A stretch of DNA of 64,000 nucleotides. Origin: Brachyhypopomus gauderio. Its lineage: Eukaryota; Chordata; Actinopteri; Gymnotiformes; Hypopomidae. Shown here piece by piece: positions 45,990 to 57,321 of the stretch. How positions within the stretch are numbered: the stretch's first letter is position 1; the number at the start of each line of letters is the position of its first letter. The DNA is taken from contig NC_135225.1 of NCBI RefSeq assembly GCF_052324685.1, positions 5,829,758 to 5,893,757 of the forward strand, given 5' to 3'. The position numbers and the translations under genes are program-made. The notes under the pieces are model-generated. The model worked only from the letters and a program-made list of their open reading frames with translations. It made no database searches and was not told the origin of the DNA.

Positions 45990-47340
45990 TAGAAACACAC
46001 ATACAGGTGAGTCTTTAGTCTATGTTTGAAGACCACAAGAGACAGCTAGTGGAAGATTGTTTCACCATCTCTGAGCCAGGATGGAGAATACTCTTGAGGT
46101 GTCTTTCATGAGACTTTAAGCATGCCATTTCAAGCCGAGCCATACTTGAGATTCAGAGTGCTCGAGGTATGGAGGTTTTAAGCTCCTGGAAGCCAGTGAA
46201 GAGAATGCAGCAGAGAAGTGAGGTGTAAACTTAGGGAGATTAAAGACCAGCTGTGCTGCTGCATTCTGGATCAGTTGTAGAGATCTGATGACTTGAAGAG
46301 GAAGACCCGAAAACAGCTATTTGCTGTAATTTAGCTCTGAGATGACAATAAACTGCACAAGCACCTGGGTAGCTTCCTGTGAAAGAAAGGGTTGTATACT
46401 CTGTACAGTATGTTGCAGAGGAAAAATTTGCAGGATCTGGTCTGGTTTGAAACATGTGTTGAGAATGTTCAGTTACACCGAAGCTTTTAACGGTTTCTGA
46501 TGGTGATAACAGGGTGTTCTTGAAATAAATGGTGAGTTCCTTGCATGGATTTGGGGTTCCTGGAATGTACAGAAGCTCAATTTTGCTAGGCTTCGGGTGG
46601 TCAACGGTCATCATTGAAGCAATATCTGCCAAGCATGCTGAAATACACCCAGAAAACGGAGTCTCAGAATGTGGGAAGGAAAGAATTAGTTGGGTGTCAT
46701 CACCATAGCAATGATAAGAGATATCATGAGAAGAAATAATATTACCATGGGAACGTATATACGAGAATATAAAGAGAAGAGAAGAGGGACTAGGACTGAG
46801 CCTTGGGGAACTCCTGTGGAGAGTTTACATGGATTGGATATAGATTGTTTTCATGTTACCCGATAGGACCGGTCCTCCACATATGACAGGAACCATTTCC
46901 AGGCAGAGCCAGTCAAGACAAGGCTAGAAAGGACAAAGAGGAGAATGTTGGTTGACCATGTCAAAGGCTGCAGATAGATCCAGAACAATGAAAAATGATG
47001 ATATCTTGTTAGCCTCGACAGCATGAAGCTTCCCAGTTTCTGCTTTGAGGGCCGATTCGGTTGAATGTGTTGAAGCCAGACTGAATGGGATCATTGAGCT
47101 GGACCCATAGGATTGTAAATCTTGTAAAGATTGTAAAGCTTCTTTGTGACAACATGTGTTGTGAAAAGCGCTATACAAATAAATTTGATTTGATTTGACG
47201 ATGGCAGAAATAACTGGAAGGAGATCTCTTGAATCTTTCTGGAACAGAGAAGATGAAATTAGATCGTGTACTTGTAGTGGGATTGCTGGAAGTGAAGTGA
47301 GGAGTCGATGGATCTTGTTGATGGATTTGTGGATGGAATT
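45990..47340 (-). mobile_element. LINE reverse transcriptase relic (L2/CR1-like)
   Basis: Read on the minus strand, pieces of a non-LTR reverse transcriptase appear in the right order. FIVLDLSAAFDMVNQ (about 46945-46990) is the motif A region. HDISYHCYGDDTQL (YGDD at 46696-46707) is the catalytic motif. KIELLYIPGTPNPCKELTIYF and SPSETVKSFGV (about 46470-46590) are the thumb-side region, followed by a 3' UTR-like part to about 45990. The frames are broken by several stops and shifts, so it is not active. It is 5'-truncated, as LINE insertions usually are, and another repeat tail (47090-47199) lies inside its upstream end. Confidence 0.75.
47090..47199 (+). mobile_element. LINE/SINE 3' tail inserted in the LINE relic
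   Basis: Plus-strand text TTTGTGACAACATGTGTTGT, AAAGCGCTATACAAATAAAT, ending in TTTGATTTGATTTGA, is the well-known 3' terminal tail of a fish non-LTR family with a short TTTGA-type terminal repeat. It sits in opposite orientation between two parts of the minus-strand LINE, so it arrived later. Confidence 0.55.
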
Positions 47341-50300
47341 GATGGACACACACAGTGGTAATGGTAAAACATAGTCACAACATAACATTTAAAGGTCTAC
47401 ATTTTAATGTCTCCTATCTATTCACTTTGATCTTAAGGGTAAGACTGTACACAAAGTTGTTGTGCCAACTGTGGGAAACGGGGGGGAGCCAACACTGCAT
47501 TTCAGCAAGATTTATTCGACATCTCAGTTTCTTCTGCACGTTTGGGAATCGGGATCCCACTTCTGCTGCTTCCAGCCATAAATCAAATCTTAAATGGAAC
47601 AACGTTATAGCCAAAGACTAAGAGCACACACTGAAGATGCACACACAGATCCCTGACTGCCACAGACACAGTTGTGTTCTGTTGGGGCAGCAATAGGGAC
47701 ACTCCAACATTGATGACATTCATCCATAAAATATGGGATGTACTAAGGTGCTGATACAATGTAGCACAGTAAATGTAACAATCACCATACAATTTCTATA
47801 TATATATATATTAATGCATTTTATCATAAGGAAAGGTATATCTGTAAAGATGAAATTGCAGAATATAGAAAAAGACAAGTAGAAATGAAAGGGTTCAATA
47901 CTTTGAACAGCAGTGGCACCAAATAGCAGCTTTCATTTGTAAAAGCATGGGGTTTCTATGGTTACTGACTACTCAGAGTAGCCCTGGGACTCTCCCGTGG
48001 CACCTCCCCTTTCTGTGATGTCCACTTAATTCAGCACAGTTTGCTATTTCACACAACTCTGGCTATGAGCACTGAGCCCCCAAGCACATTCCTAGACAGT
48101 AGTCTTATATTCTGCACAATGCAAGCACAGACACTTTTGGGTGGCAAGGAAAATGTCCCATATTTCTAAAAGACAGAAAATTCAATATTGTACTGCCTAG
48201 CTGGAGCTGGTCCAAAGCCAAGCTGAGGTAGAGAACTTCTCTATAATGTCTAGTAAGAGTTTCTTGAAAATACCCCATTGGAATAAATCAAATTGGAGTT
48301 GCTTAGAAGGTGAACTCCCTTTGTTAATATAAGATAAGACTTGTTAATACAGACATAAATCAGTTAAGCATTACAAGGAGGACTACGATTGTTTGCTTTT
48401 AGCTTGTTATCCCATACGCCACAACACGTTGGTTTACCCGCAGGATGAAGCTCTTGGATGCCTCCTAGTGGACATTTATATTTTAATGCACATTGCAGCT
48501 CTTCAAAATCACATTTTTGGTCTCAATAATCAGCTCTAATAATTTTTTAACAAAAATCTGTGAAATTGCAACCAACATATTACAACACATACTTGCAACA
48601 ATAAATTATTTATATAAAGGCTGAAAGTAATTTGTGACAGTTTTTGTTTTCGTGGTTAGTCAAGCACTATTTGAAGTAAAGCAACAATGACAGCAGAATT
48701 CCAGCTTGAATGTGAAGATACAAACACCTATTTGAGTGAAGTTTGTGTGAAACTGTGATTCTGATATGGTGCACATAATGTAGATGGAAATTCCCAGTGT
48801 GCTGAAGTATAAAACCAAATTAACTGAAATTGTATGAAGTAACTTGTTAACTACTATAAAGACAAACCTACTGAATAATCAGGAACTTCACCGGTGTTGT
48901 GTTACTATTCTGTTTTACAGCGTTCTTAAACATCAAAGTTCATTACATTACTCTATAACAGTTTACATCATGTAGACCTAAGGCTGTTTTTGCAAAGTAC
49001 CTAGTATATAAAGTTAGTGAGTGAAAACGTAATTAATATACATATTTTAAGTAATAGTAAGAAACAAAGAGTAAATATTTACATTTAGCATTTCCACTGA
49101 AATTTTATTATGCTTGTATGATTACATAATTGAACAGATTAAAATATTAATATAAGATTCACAAGTCAGGTAGTCGATTATGTGTAGGCTTATTGGTACA
49201 AAAAAGACCTTTTAACAGTAATATAGTGTGCGATATTATACTTCCCTATATTCAAATTTCACATGTTGACAAAACTCATGATGTGTCATTTGTACTTTAA
49301 AGCAGCATAGTTCCTAAAAAATCATGTAATTGTCGGTTCGAGCACTTTAAACTTCAGACTTTAGCAAGACTGTTAAGATCTTCCAACATACGTAGAAGGA
49401 ACGAGGTAAGAGTACACGTATAAACTTTTTAGGTGTTTTCAAATAAAAGGTGGTGCAGATTTAGTGAAACAAGGAGGTGGGGTGATTTACATTTCGTAGT
49501 AATTGTAGCACGGCATGTTGTAAACGTGCTCTGGCATCTGAATGGTTTAGGGGTGTGATCGTGCAAATGGTCTTTGAACACTCAAAAGCTGGTGCTCGTA
49601 GGTAATTAATTACCAGAGTATTTTTATTGTAACTGCTAGGTCATGAGAAACAGTGACAAAAAGTGACTCCCGGGATAAGTGACGAATGATAATTTAACTC
49701 GAACGTAAAAACAAGCTTGCAATATAGAAAACACTTATCTTGTGATTTTCTGAGGTAGATAATAAAAATGTGGTCTACATTGCCTAAGCAAAGGTTCTTT
49801 TCACACTGCCAGAATGTAGTCAGACTTTTTTTATAACGGCTTTCATGTAAAGTGATTTTTTTTTACCGAAAGTGATACTTTCAAAGAGGCTTTCTATGAT
49901 GAAACTATGGATACTTTCTTCAATATGTTATTAAGGAAATGATTTTCTCATCATTTAGAGGGCCTTCGGCGGGAGCGCCCCCTCCTGGCAGCTAGTGAAC
50001 CCTGCAGCTTGAGAGATCTAATTTTGTGTAGAATAGCAAGACCTATCAGAGTACTGGGAAGATAAATGTGTATCTGTGATATTTGTAAATGTAACGTTTG
50101 TTAAGACTATGACTACGAAAAGAATGAATACAAGTAGGCCTACTGACATAAGATTCAACGCTCCGGTAGATCCAGATTCTGTATTAGCTTATTGGCACCA
50201 AACCTCGCTAAGAAAAACATTTAACAGTCCTCCTTCACACAATAGACAAAATATGAACCCCACACCTTCTTTTAAAGGATAAAACGCATTTCGTTTAGTG

Positions 50301-51377
50301 TGTATTTTACTGTGCATACTTTATAGTTGTATTATAAACAGATTAATATGTTGCTAAGACATACTTCTTTTATATTTTGCAGGTATTATGGTTATGAAAC
50401 CTACTGATTTACAATCAAGCTGTATTCAGAAAGAGTACTGTTAAACTTAACACTTTAGCACTACCGAAATGGCCTTATGGCATCCGCAGGAAGGAGACGT
50501 GTGATCTTTGACTTTTGCCAACAACAGGATAGGCTGTTTGGTTGAAAAGGCGGAGGGGAAGGGGGTGTTGAGGTTTCGAACCTCCCAAGACCAGTTTGAG
50601 CAGGACTGAACGTTGTAAACGTGCCCCAGCATCTGATTGGGTTAGAGGTGATAGTGCCACTCAGTTCTTTGCCACGATCTAGATGCTCCTTGAATAATAA
50701 AGGACATTGCTACGCAGATGTAAAAAAATACCAATGGAAGTGACACATAGTGGAATGTAGCACTTGTTCAATTACTCTTTTAACAGTATTTAAACTCGTA
50801 TTTGTCTGATTTTTAATTTTCAGAGATAATAGGGTACGAAGTTCTAACAGGATTATATACTAGTTGCAGAATCAAATCGATCTAAATGTGGCAATGCAGC
50901 TTTTAGGCCGCTTACAGTGTTTGGTCGAATTGAATGATTTGCCAATATCATTGAAATTTGAGCACTTCAAAAAATTTTTGCTGATGTTGATGTCTAAAGG
51001 TTTGTTTTGTATATCTGGTTTTATTAACTGATAGGTGGCCCCTTCCGTCCCTTTTAAGATAAGGTTGTTTTAATTGTTGTGTCATTGATCGCTGCCATCT
51101 TTGCCAGATTTAAATCTTACTACAATGGCCAAACAAGAAATAAAAGTCTATCTGTGTGCTAGTGCTGACGCTGGACTACTTTAGACTAATTCACTCCACA
51201 CTCTCACCTGTAAACCAAATGTGCAGTAGCCTAGCTAATAATTTCACAGGTCACCAAAGTTTAAACTACGGACACCTAACTCGAGCCTCCGTGGATGTTT
51301 TGGCATAAATGAACACGTTCATCTACAGACCAGAGGCAGGTCTCTGGTACACGCGTGGGGGTAAATTTAGACCTCAA

Positions 51378-51461
51378 ACGTGACCGACTGGGGCTGCTAC
51401 GCCGAAAACGTGCGCTGCACTCTGATTGGCCCGGACGTGAAGGCGCGAGCTGGAGTATAAG
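51378..51461 (+). promoter_or_regulatory. ddit4: ddit4 core promoter with ACGTG sites, CCAAT and TATA boxes
   Basis: Within about 80 bases lie three ACGTG cores (51378, 51408 and 51435), an inverted CCAAT box (ATTGG at 51425-51429) and a TATA box (TATAAG at 51456-51461), about 130 bases before the ATG. ACGTG is the core of the HIF hypoxia response element, and DDIT4/REDD1 is a well-known hypoxia- and stress-induced gene. The assignment of HIF to these sites is inference. The 51401-51440 part resembles two upstream modules. Confidence 0.65.
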
Positions 51462-51588
51462 AGGCTCTTACACACACACCTGGTTCTCCACCAGGCAGAC
51501 CAGCCTGCCCAACCCTGGATGACCTGTTTACGTCCACTTTTGGCTGATAACATTTAGGCATACATCGCCACAGGATTGATCATTTATC

Positions 51589-52249
51589 ATGAACAGTTCA
51601 AGAATCCCAGAATCTGATGTTTTAAAACGTCTATCGTTGGGAAATTCCATACAGGATCCAGTGGAATGTAACCATACAGAAGACACAAAAACAGTCGTAA
51701 ACTCTGGAAAGAAACATCCAGGTATGTCTAAATTACGTATTTAAAATGTGTTCTTTGTGCTAAAAGGAAATGCATTTGTAATACACGTCTCTTATATTCC
51801 CCCCTTCAGGATGTAAAGTGGCTTCACCAGAGAGCGACCCGTTGGAGCAGGCTCTGGCCGCCGAGACTGTGGATAATCTGTCTCACGTCCTTGAGGCGGC
51901 CAGCTTGAGAGAACTAGGATGGTCCAGGATGTTTGTCCCAAATCATTTATTGGAGCGAATTGGACATGAACTCCTCCATCTAGCAGCTACGGAACCCTGC
52001 GGCCTGAAAGGAGCTTTAATTGACTTGTGTGTAGAGAACGTCAATACCTATGTGAGTATTGGCCAGATATCTGTGGACTCTTATACTGTACCGACTTTTC
52101 ATTTGACATTTCTGCTGCGCCCTGATCTCAGGGGACTGTGGCCGAAGTTAACAAGTAAGCTTAATAATTCAGTTAAACTGAGTACAGGCTTCACAGTAGT
52201 CAAAAAGAAGTTTTACAGCTCAGATGAAGTATACGTAGAAGAATTATAA
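51589..52249 (+). CDS. ddit4: DNA-damage-inducible transcript 4 (REDD1 family), mTORC1 inhibitor
   Basis: REDD1 proteins lower mTORC1 activity through TSC1/TSC2 during hypoxia, energy stress or glucocorticoid exposure. Two coding exons, 51589-51721 and 51810-52249, join in frame to 190 residues. Family blocks are clear: LVPxxL-like MFVPNHLLERIGHELLHLA, EPCGLKGALIDLCVE, VPTFHLTFLLRPD, LWPKL, and STGFTVVKKKFYSSD near the end. The N-terminal 45 residues (MNSSRIPESDVLKRLS...) show no similarity to the mammalian serine-rich DDIT4 start, and the total length is closer to DDIT4L (193) than to human DDIT4 (232). Position beside dnajb12 and spock2 argues for ddit4, since DDIT4L lies beside DNAJB14. 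Poly(A) signals are at 52389-52394 and 52640-52645. Convergent with dnajb12. Confidence 0.88.
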
Positions 52250-52639
52250 CCAGATGTTATAACACAAAGTGCCCATCAACGTCTATATGCAAAGCTTCCA
52301 GGGACCTTTTCTTATTCAAGAAATTGTATAAATATTGATTTATGGGTTCTACCATATATTGGCAGTAAGCTTCTAAAGCATTGTTTACAATAAACATGAT
52401 ATAAAATGTCCATTGCTGGACCAATAGCTCTTAAGAAATGCATCTCTAAAAAACCAAAATGTCACCTGAAACTGTTCAACATTGTTCACTGTTCAGTCAC
52501 GTTTATAAATGTAAGATCAATTTTATATACTGCTGTAGTGTTAACAGATGTTTGTGTAGAAAAAAAAATACAACTACATTTGTATAGATTTATTTCTATT
52601 TATTATGTATGGCTCAGGGACTTGTATAGGGACTATACA

Positions 52640-52645
52640 AATAAA
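52640..52645 (+). terminator. Distal poly(A) signal of ddit4
   Basis: AATAAA about 390 bases after the stop, in a typical AT-rich 3' UTR. A nearer AATAAA lies at 52389-52394, so two 3' ends are possible. Confidence 0.5.
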
Positions 52646-52699
52646 ATGTGTGATGAAGTTTGTTTTTTACTAATCCAGTCATTAAGTGATGGTTGTAAA

Positions 52700-53854
52700 T
52701 ACTAGATATTTTAAGGAACAAACTTGTCCATGAGCTTTCAGAATTTAAATACAACAAATCATGAGTATTTGGCAACTCTAAAGCTTCCAGTGCACTGAGG
52801 TTTTTCAGGAAACTCGTATCATGGCATCTTGAGATTCTTAGCACCAAATCCTGTATATGGCCCAAAATAAACATTTTTATACTTTCCAAGAATATTAAAA
52901 GTTTATCAGCATTGTCAGGGTTGTACAAGGTAGTGTAAAGGGTATCGTAATAATAGAATTACTTTAAATCAGTACTTTTCCAATGACATTTTTGATGGAT
53001 CAGGATCCTTATAATAAAATGAGACTCAAAAATTTTGGGCGAGTCCATTTTAAAAAATAATAAATAGTTATCAAAAATCTTTTCATTAATCTCAAATGCT
53101 TATTTAAAAAAGGCAAATCTACAATTAACTATTAATTCAATAACAAATGGAAACAACTTAATTGAAGAAGTTCTTGCTTAAAAAAAGTAGGTTCAAACAA
53201 ATATTAAAAATCTTATGTGGCTCAGAAAACCCAAACACAGGGTTCTAAAATTGCTTAGAACTGGGGTGCACATATAAGAAAAGAAGGAAGGAAGAAAGAA
53301 AGAAAGACTAGCAGCAGATCTTAGAACTCAGAACTAAGTCCATAACCTCCAAATCCATATGGTATCACTTTGAAAAATAATATTTTAGTCTCTTATCAGG
53401 TTTCATAAATAGCTATCCAATTCTGTGCAACTTTGCCAACATTACAAGGGTGAGGAAAAACAACAGTCCACTGATGCAGTTTTGTGTTTTTTTTGCACAT
53501 TCTGGAACTGGTGCAAATTCCTCCTCTACTTTTAGTGAATGTTTAGTGAGAGCAGAAGTCTTCTGTGCTTGGTCTTCTTCAAATGTGAAGTCTGATGCTC
53601 ACCACTGAACCTAAAAAAAGGACAAACAAAACAAACAAAAAAACAAGAAGAATATACTGTAGAAGTGTTAAACCAGGATATACAGAAATCCCCACTGGTT
53701 TGGGCTATCAGTTGATTTAAAATTACAATATTATTTCTAACTCGTATATGTTCACCTAAAATGTTTGCGATTCTTGAGAATATACACTTCTACATTTTAT
53801 GAGAACAATCTCTTTAATCTGATCATCTGTAATCTTTTAAAACTTACTCTTCTC
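52700..53854 (-). other. 3' UTR of dnajb12 and convergent intergenic DNA
   Basis: No coding sequence seen. AT-rich, with a GAAA-rich stretch near 53280-53310. The ddit4 3' end (near 52660) and the dnajb12 3' UTR point at each other; a clear minus-strand poly(A) hexamer was not fixed. Confidence 0.4.
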
Positions 53855-55026
53855 TCAGTGTCCATGTAGCAGAACCTGAATGTCTGATAGCTTTGAGCAG
53901 CTGGGTGTTCCCATTTTTTGTGCTCTTTGGTACAAGTCCGAGTCTCCAAAATAACGAGCTCTATACAACAAGCCTTCCTCTGCAAGTCAAAACCACATAT
54001 TTTCAAGAATTTCACATCAAGACAACAGAAACAAGCACAATTAGTATCCTACATAATCTAAAACTAAATTACATTACTGGCCACACAGCATTGTTAATTG
54101 ACTTAACACACCTGTAGGAGAGTACAAACCACACTTAACCACTGTACAAATCTTCAAATGTCCCATAGTCCTTCCACCAAGCTGAAATTATCCAGGTTGC
54201 AATTTTGCACAATCAAATGGCACTACACCAAGAATAAAAAGAACTACTGTTTAAGAATTGGGATACTTACTCTGTTGTTTTTCTTTCCAACAGTTGTTTC
54301 TAAGATTTGAAATATAGTCCTCCTCCACATTACGTTCAACATTCCTTAGATTCATTCCACTATATTCCTCTGAAAAGTGGTCACCCACATAATAATGCAC
54401 CTTCAGATTAGCAGTCTGTCGTCTATTTGTGTGACCTGAAGATCTGCATGGAATAAAGGTAAGGAAATGTACATTTGGAAAGAGATGAGTGAAGGTGTCA
54501 TCCAAAGCAAACATCCATTGAATGTTTCTCTTGAAAGTGTATCTGACAATTAGTAAATAAAAGTACTTGATAGCACAAGTTAGTCTAGAAGGGAAACATG
54601 TTCCATTAATAAACTGAATGAGGCACTGCAGACTCACGGTCTCTGGCTGAGACTGTAGGGAGGACTGGAAACGATCATTTGGCTGAGCGCTGAAACTATG
54701 ATGAGGATGAGGATGGGCATCAGCTGAACAAACAAAGCAAGGCTTCCCTAGATTACGAGAAACAGCAGAACACGAGAAACTGTTACACATGGTTTACTTT
54801 CTGCCCTTGTGGCTCAGTCAGCTTGTGACTAGTCATTGTGCAAGATTAAGTGATTAACATACTATGAATATAAACAGAAAAACCTACTTGGACATAGAAA
54901 CTGTAGCAAAAAATGTTGCCTACAGAATATTCACCCTTCTTAAAATCAGATTTCACTGGATTACAAATTACACTATACCATTATAACGTTACTCCATTAT
55001 AATTCCATTACACACACACACATAAA

Positions 55027-55094
<68 letters not shown>

Positions 55095-57078
55095 CATAAT
55101 TAGAAAATACTGCTTTCATAAGTATTCAATCCCTTCAGAAATGTAGGGTTAAAAATTTCATCTAAACCTACTTGTTAATTTCCATGAGATTATCTCCAAT
55201 TTTCCTTGAATACTATTTGGCCTTCATTTACCGTTATCTTTTAGATTCAGAGTGATTACTTGATTTGAGAGGGTCTTTCACACACACACAGACTTTTTTT
55301 TTTTTTTTTTTACCAAAATAGTATCTAATGATTTTAAGAGGGTTGAATAGCTTACATTTGCCCATTTATTTATTTAGCTGAAAGGCATTTCCAGCACATC
55401 AGCACTTACATCTCTCTGCTGTTCTCGTCGTTCTTGCCTGTGGTTATGCCCAAATCGCATCCGGCCATTACTATAAACATGGACATTATCTGGGAAGAAT
55501 AGTCATGCCTATAGTTATATAGTTTCCAGTCATTCAGTGCATAAAATGTGTTTTATTTACATCCCCAACATTGGGGCCTACCAGCCTACTTACTAGATGG
55601 AAATCCACCTCCGAAAAACATGTTGAAGAGATCCTCAGGAGAGATATCTGCCTCAAAGCCACGATGAAAATGGCCATGTCGTGACTGGTGGACTTTCTCT
55701 TCACCATAAAGGTCATACTGCTTCCGCTTCTCAATGTTACTAAGAACGGCATATGCATTTCCTATAGCTATGACCAAAATGGAAGAGGGAAGTTGCCATA
55801 AAATATCAAATGCAGACATTTTCAGTAGTGCTGTCAGTATTACTGATTCTTTACTGAACGTTGAGGTGGAATTAAAAAGCACTACCTTTAAATGCCTCTG
55901 TAGCACCTGGGGCATGGTTTTTATCTGGATGGAACTTTAAAGCCAGCTTTCGATATGCCTTTTTCAGATCATCGTCTGAGGCATCTTTGCTGACTCCAAG
56001 AATCTCATAATAGTTTTTGCACTTTTTTATCCTAAAAGGGTAGGAGACATTTAGAGAAAAGAGAAAAAAAATGACAAAATATTACACAAAACAAGCGTAA
56101 ACTAAAGTAAAAACAGGTATACCAGCAACCAGCATGTGGGGGGGAAACAACCCAAGCAAGCACAACAAACACACCTCCTGACTGCATCCAGCTGGTCTGG
56201 TGTGTATGACTTGCTTCCGTCTGTGGCTCCTTCAGTCGGCGCATGTTCGCCAGCGCTGCGAGGTGTGTGCTGTAAACCACCGCCATCATTTTCTCCACAG
56301 TTACTGTGGCTGCAGTGGTCCTTCTCATTCTGAGTTATAGATTCTAATAAACCTGTAATCACAATGTATATTAGGCCAAATCTGACTGTATGCATAGTTA
56401 ACAGCGAAGTCAAAGTTACAACACATGCGAGGTTAACATTAACATACGGTGAAAAGTGACAGCTGTACATTACGACAGTGTAAAGATTAGCTAGAATAGA
56501 ATAGAAACAGCCTTTAAAGTAACGTATCAGATAGTTAGTATAGTCTGTCTACTGGTGCCAAGACTAGTACTAACTGAAACCGTGTCATAACACAAGAAAG
56601 ACATAAATGTCGTATTTACAAGAAAATCGTAATGGTCTGGGGCCGTGCGCATGCGCACTAAAGCGTTTAGCTAACGCCAGGCTCGTCAACACTGGCCAAC
56701 AGGATAGCTAAGCTAACGGCTAGCTAACGAAGCTAACGGCTAAGCTAACGGCTAGCTAACTAAGCTAACGGCTAGCTAACTAAGCTAACGGCTAGCTAAC
56801 TAAACTAACGGCTAGCTAACAAAGCTAACGGCTAAGCTAACGGTTAGCTGGCTAAGCTAACGGCTAGCTAACTAAGCTAACGGCGACAGATTTAGTTCAA
56901 GGGGCTAATTCCCTGACTTGACATCATACTTCCAACAAAACGTACGTTTCGCTTTATCGGTGGGAAACAATTTCTGTGCCTTCTCCAGGAATCTTTTAGC
57001 TTTATCGGGTCGATTATCTCGAAGTGATGCAATTGATATTTCAATGCACCGTTCCGCCTCGTCCTTGTTTGAGTCCAT
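53855..57078 (-). CDS. dnajb12: DnaJ homolog subfamily B member 12, ER membrane J-protein
   Basis: DNAJB12 is a tail-anchored ER membrane co-chaperone whose cytosolic J domain drives Hsc70 in ER-associated degradation and in folding of membrane proteins. Eight minus-strand exons join in frame: 56946-57078, 56175-56352, 55886-56031, 55594-55767, 55410-55489, 54638-54747, 54271-54443 and 53855-53979. They give 372 residues (human 375). The start [20 protein letters not shown] matches the family. The J domain runs from about [12 protein letters not shown] (residue 111) and keeps HPD at 138-140. The region [23 protein letters not shown] follows, then one membrane segment ([21 protein letters not shown], about 244-263) and the DUF1977 tail ([34 protein letters not shown]), ending VLLHGH. 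Intron 1 contains a 20-bp minisatellite. Head to head with trmt2b. Confidence 0.96.
55028..55092. repeat. TA microsatellite
   Basis: About 32 TA units following a short CA stretch (55011-55022), in the dnajb12 intron between 54747 and 55410. Confidence 0.9.
56698..56885. repeat. 20-bp GCTAGC-rich minisatellite in dnajb12 intron 1
   Basis: Eight to nine tandem copies of a unit close to AGCTAACGGCTAGCTAACTA, each with internal GCTAGC and AGCT palindromes and with some shorter variants. It begins 60 bases past the exon 1 donor (56945) and contains no CpG-poor decay, each unit keeping ACGG. Confidence 0.85.
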
Positions 57079-57321
57079 TGCGACGGCGGAACTTCACTAG
57101 TTCTTAGACGCCGAATAATGACGTTCCAAAAAAAACTATGACGTTAAAAACATGCGCCGTGGACTACGTCGCCACAAGCATATGGAGCAAAGATGGAGTG
57201 GTGTATTTTGCCGTACGTTGTGTCTGTTAAAGAAAAGGTGCGTCTCGTAGACATTAAGACTGTTTCAACAACAGTACTTGGTGTACGTAGGTGATTTCAG
57301 CGTTCAGGGATTGTTATTAAA
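57079..57321. promoter_or_regulatory. Bidirectional promoter of dnajb12 and trmt2b
   Basis: Only 243 bases separate the two start codons on opposite strands. The region contains repeated TGACGTT words (57120 and 57139; CRE-like TGACGT cores), several CpGs and no TATA box in either direction, which fits a shared housekeeping promoter. Confidence 0.6.

Larger units (their letters stand above)
37897..51400. other. Gene-poor interval between spock2 and ddit4
   Basis: About 13.5 kb without a recognisable protein gene. It contains two hAT MITEs, LINE remains on both strands, two nested tRNA-headed SINEs, a TG microsatellite and two diverged copies of a ddit4-promoter-like module (49517-49554, 50612-50650). 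The part from 47.8 to 49.4 kb is AT-rich with nothing recognisable. Confidence 0.6.

Noticed and set aside
51589-52249. Naming the REDD gene ddit4l
   Set aside because: The length fits DDIT4L, but the neighbours dnajb12 and spock2 are those of DDIT4; kept as an open question.
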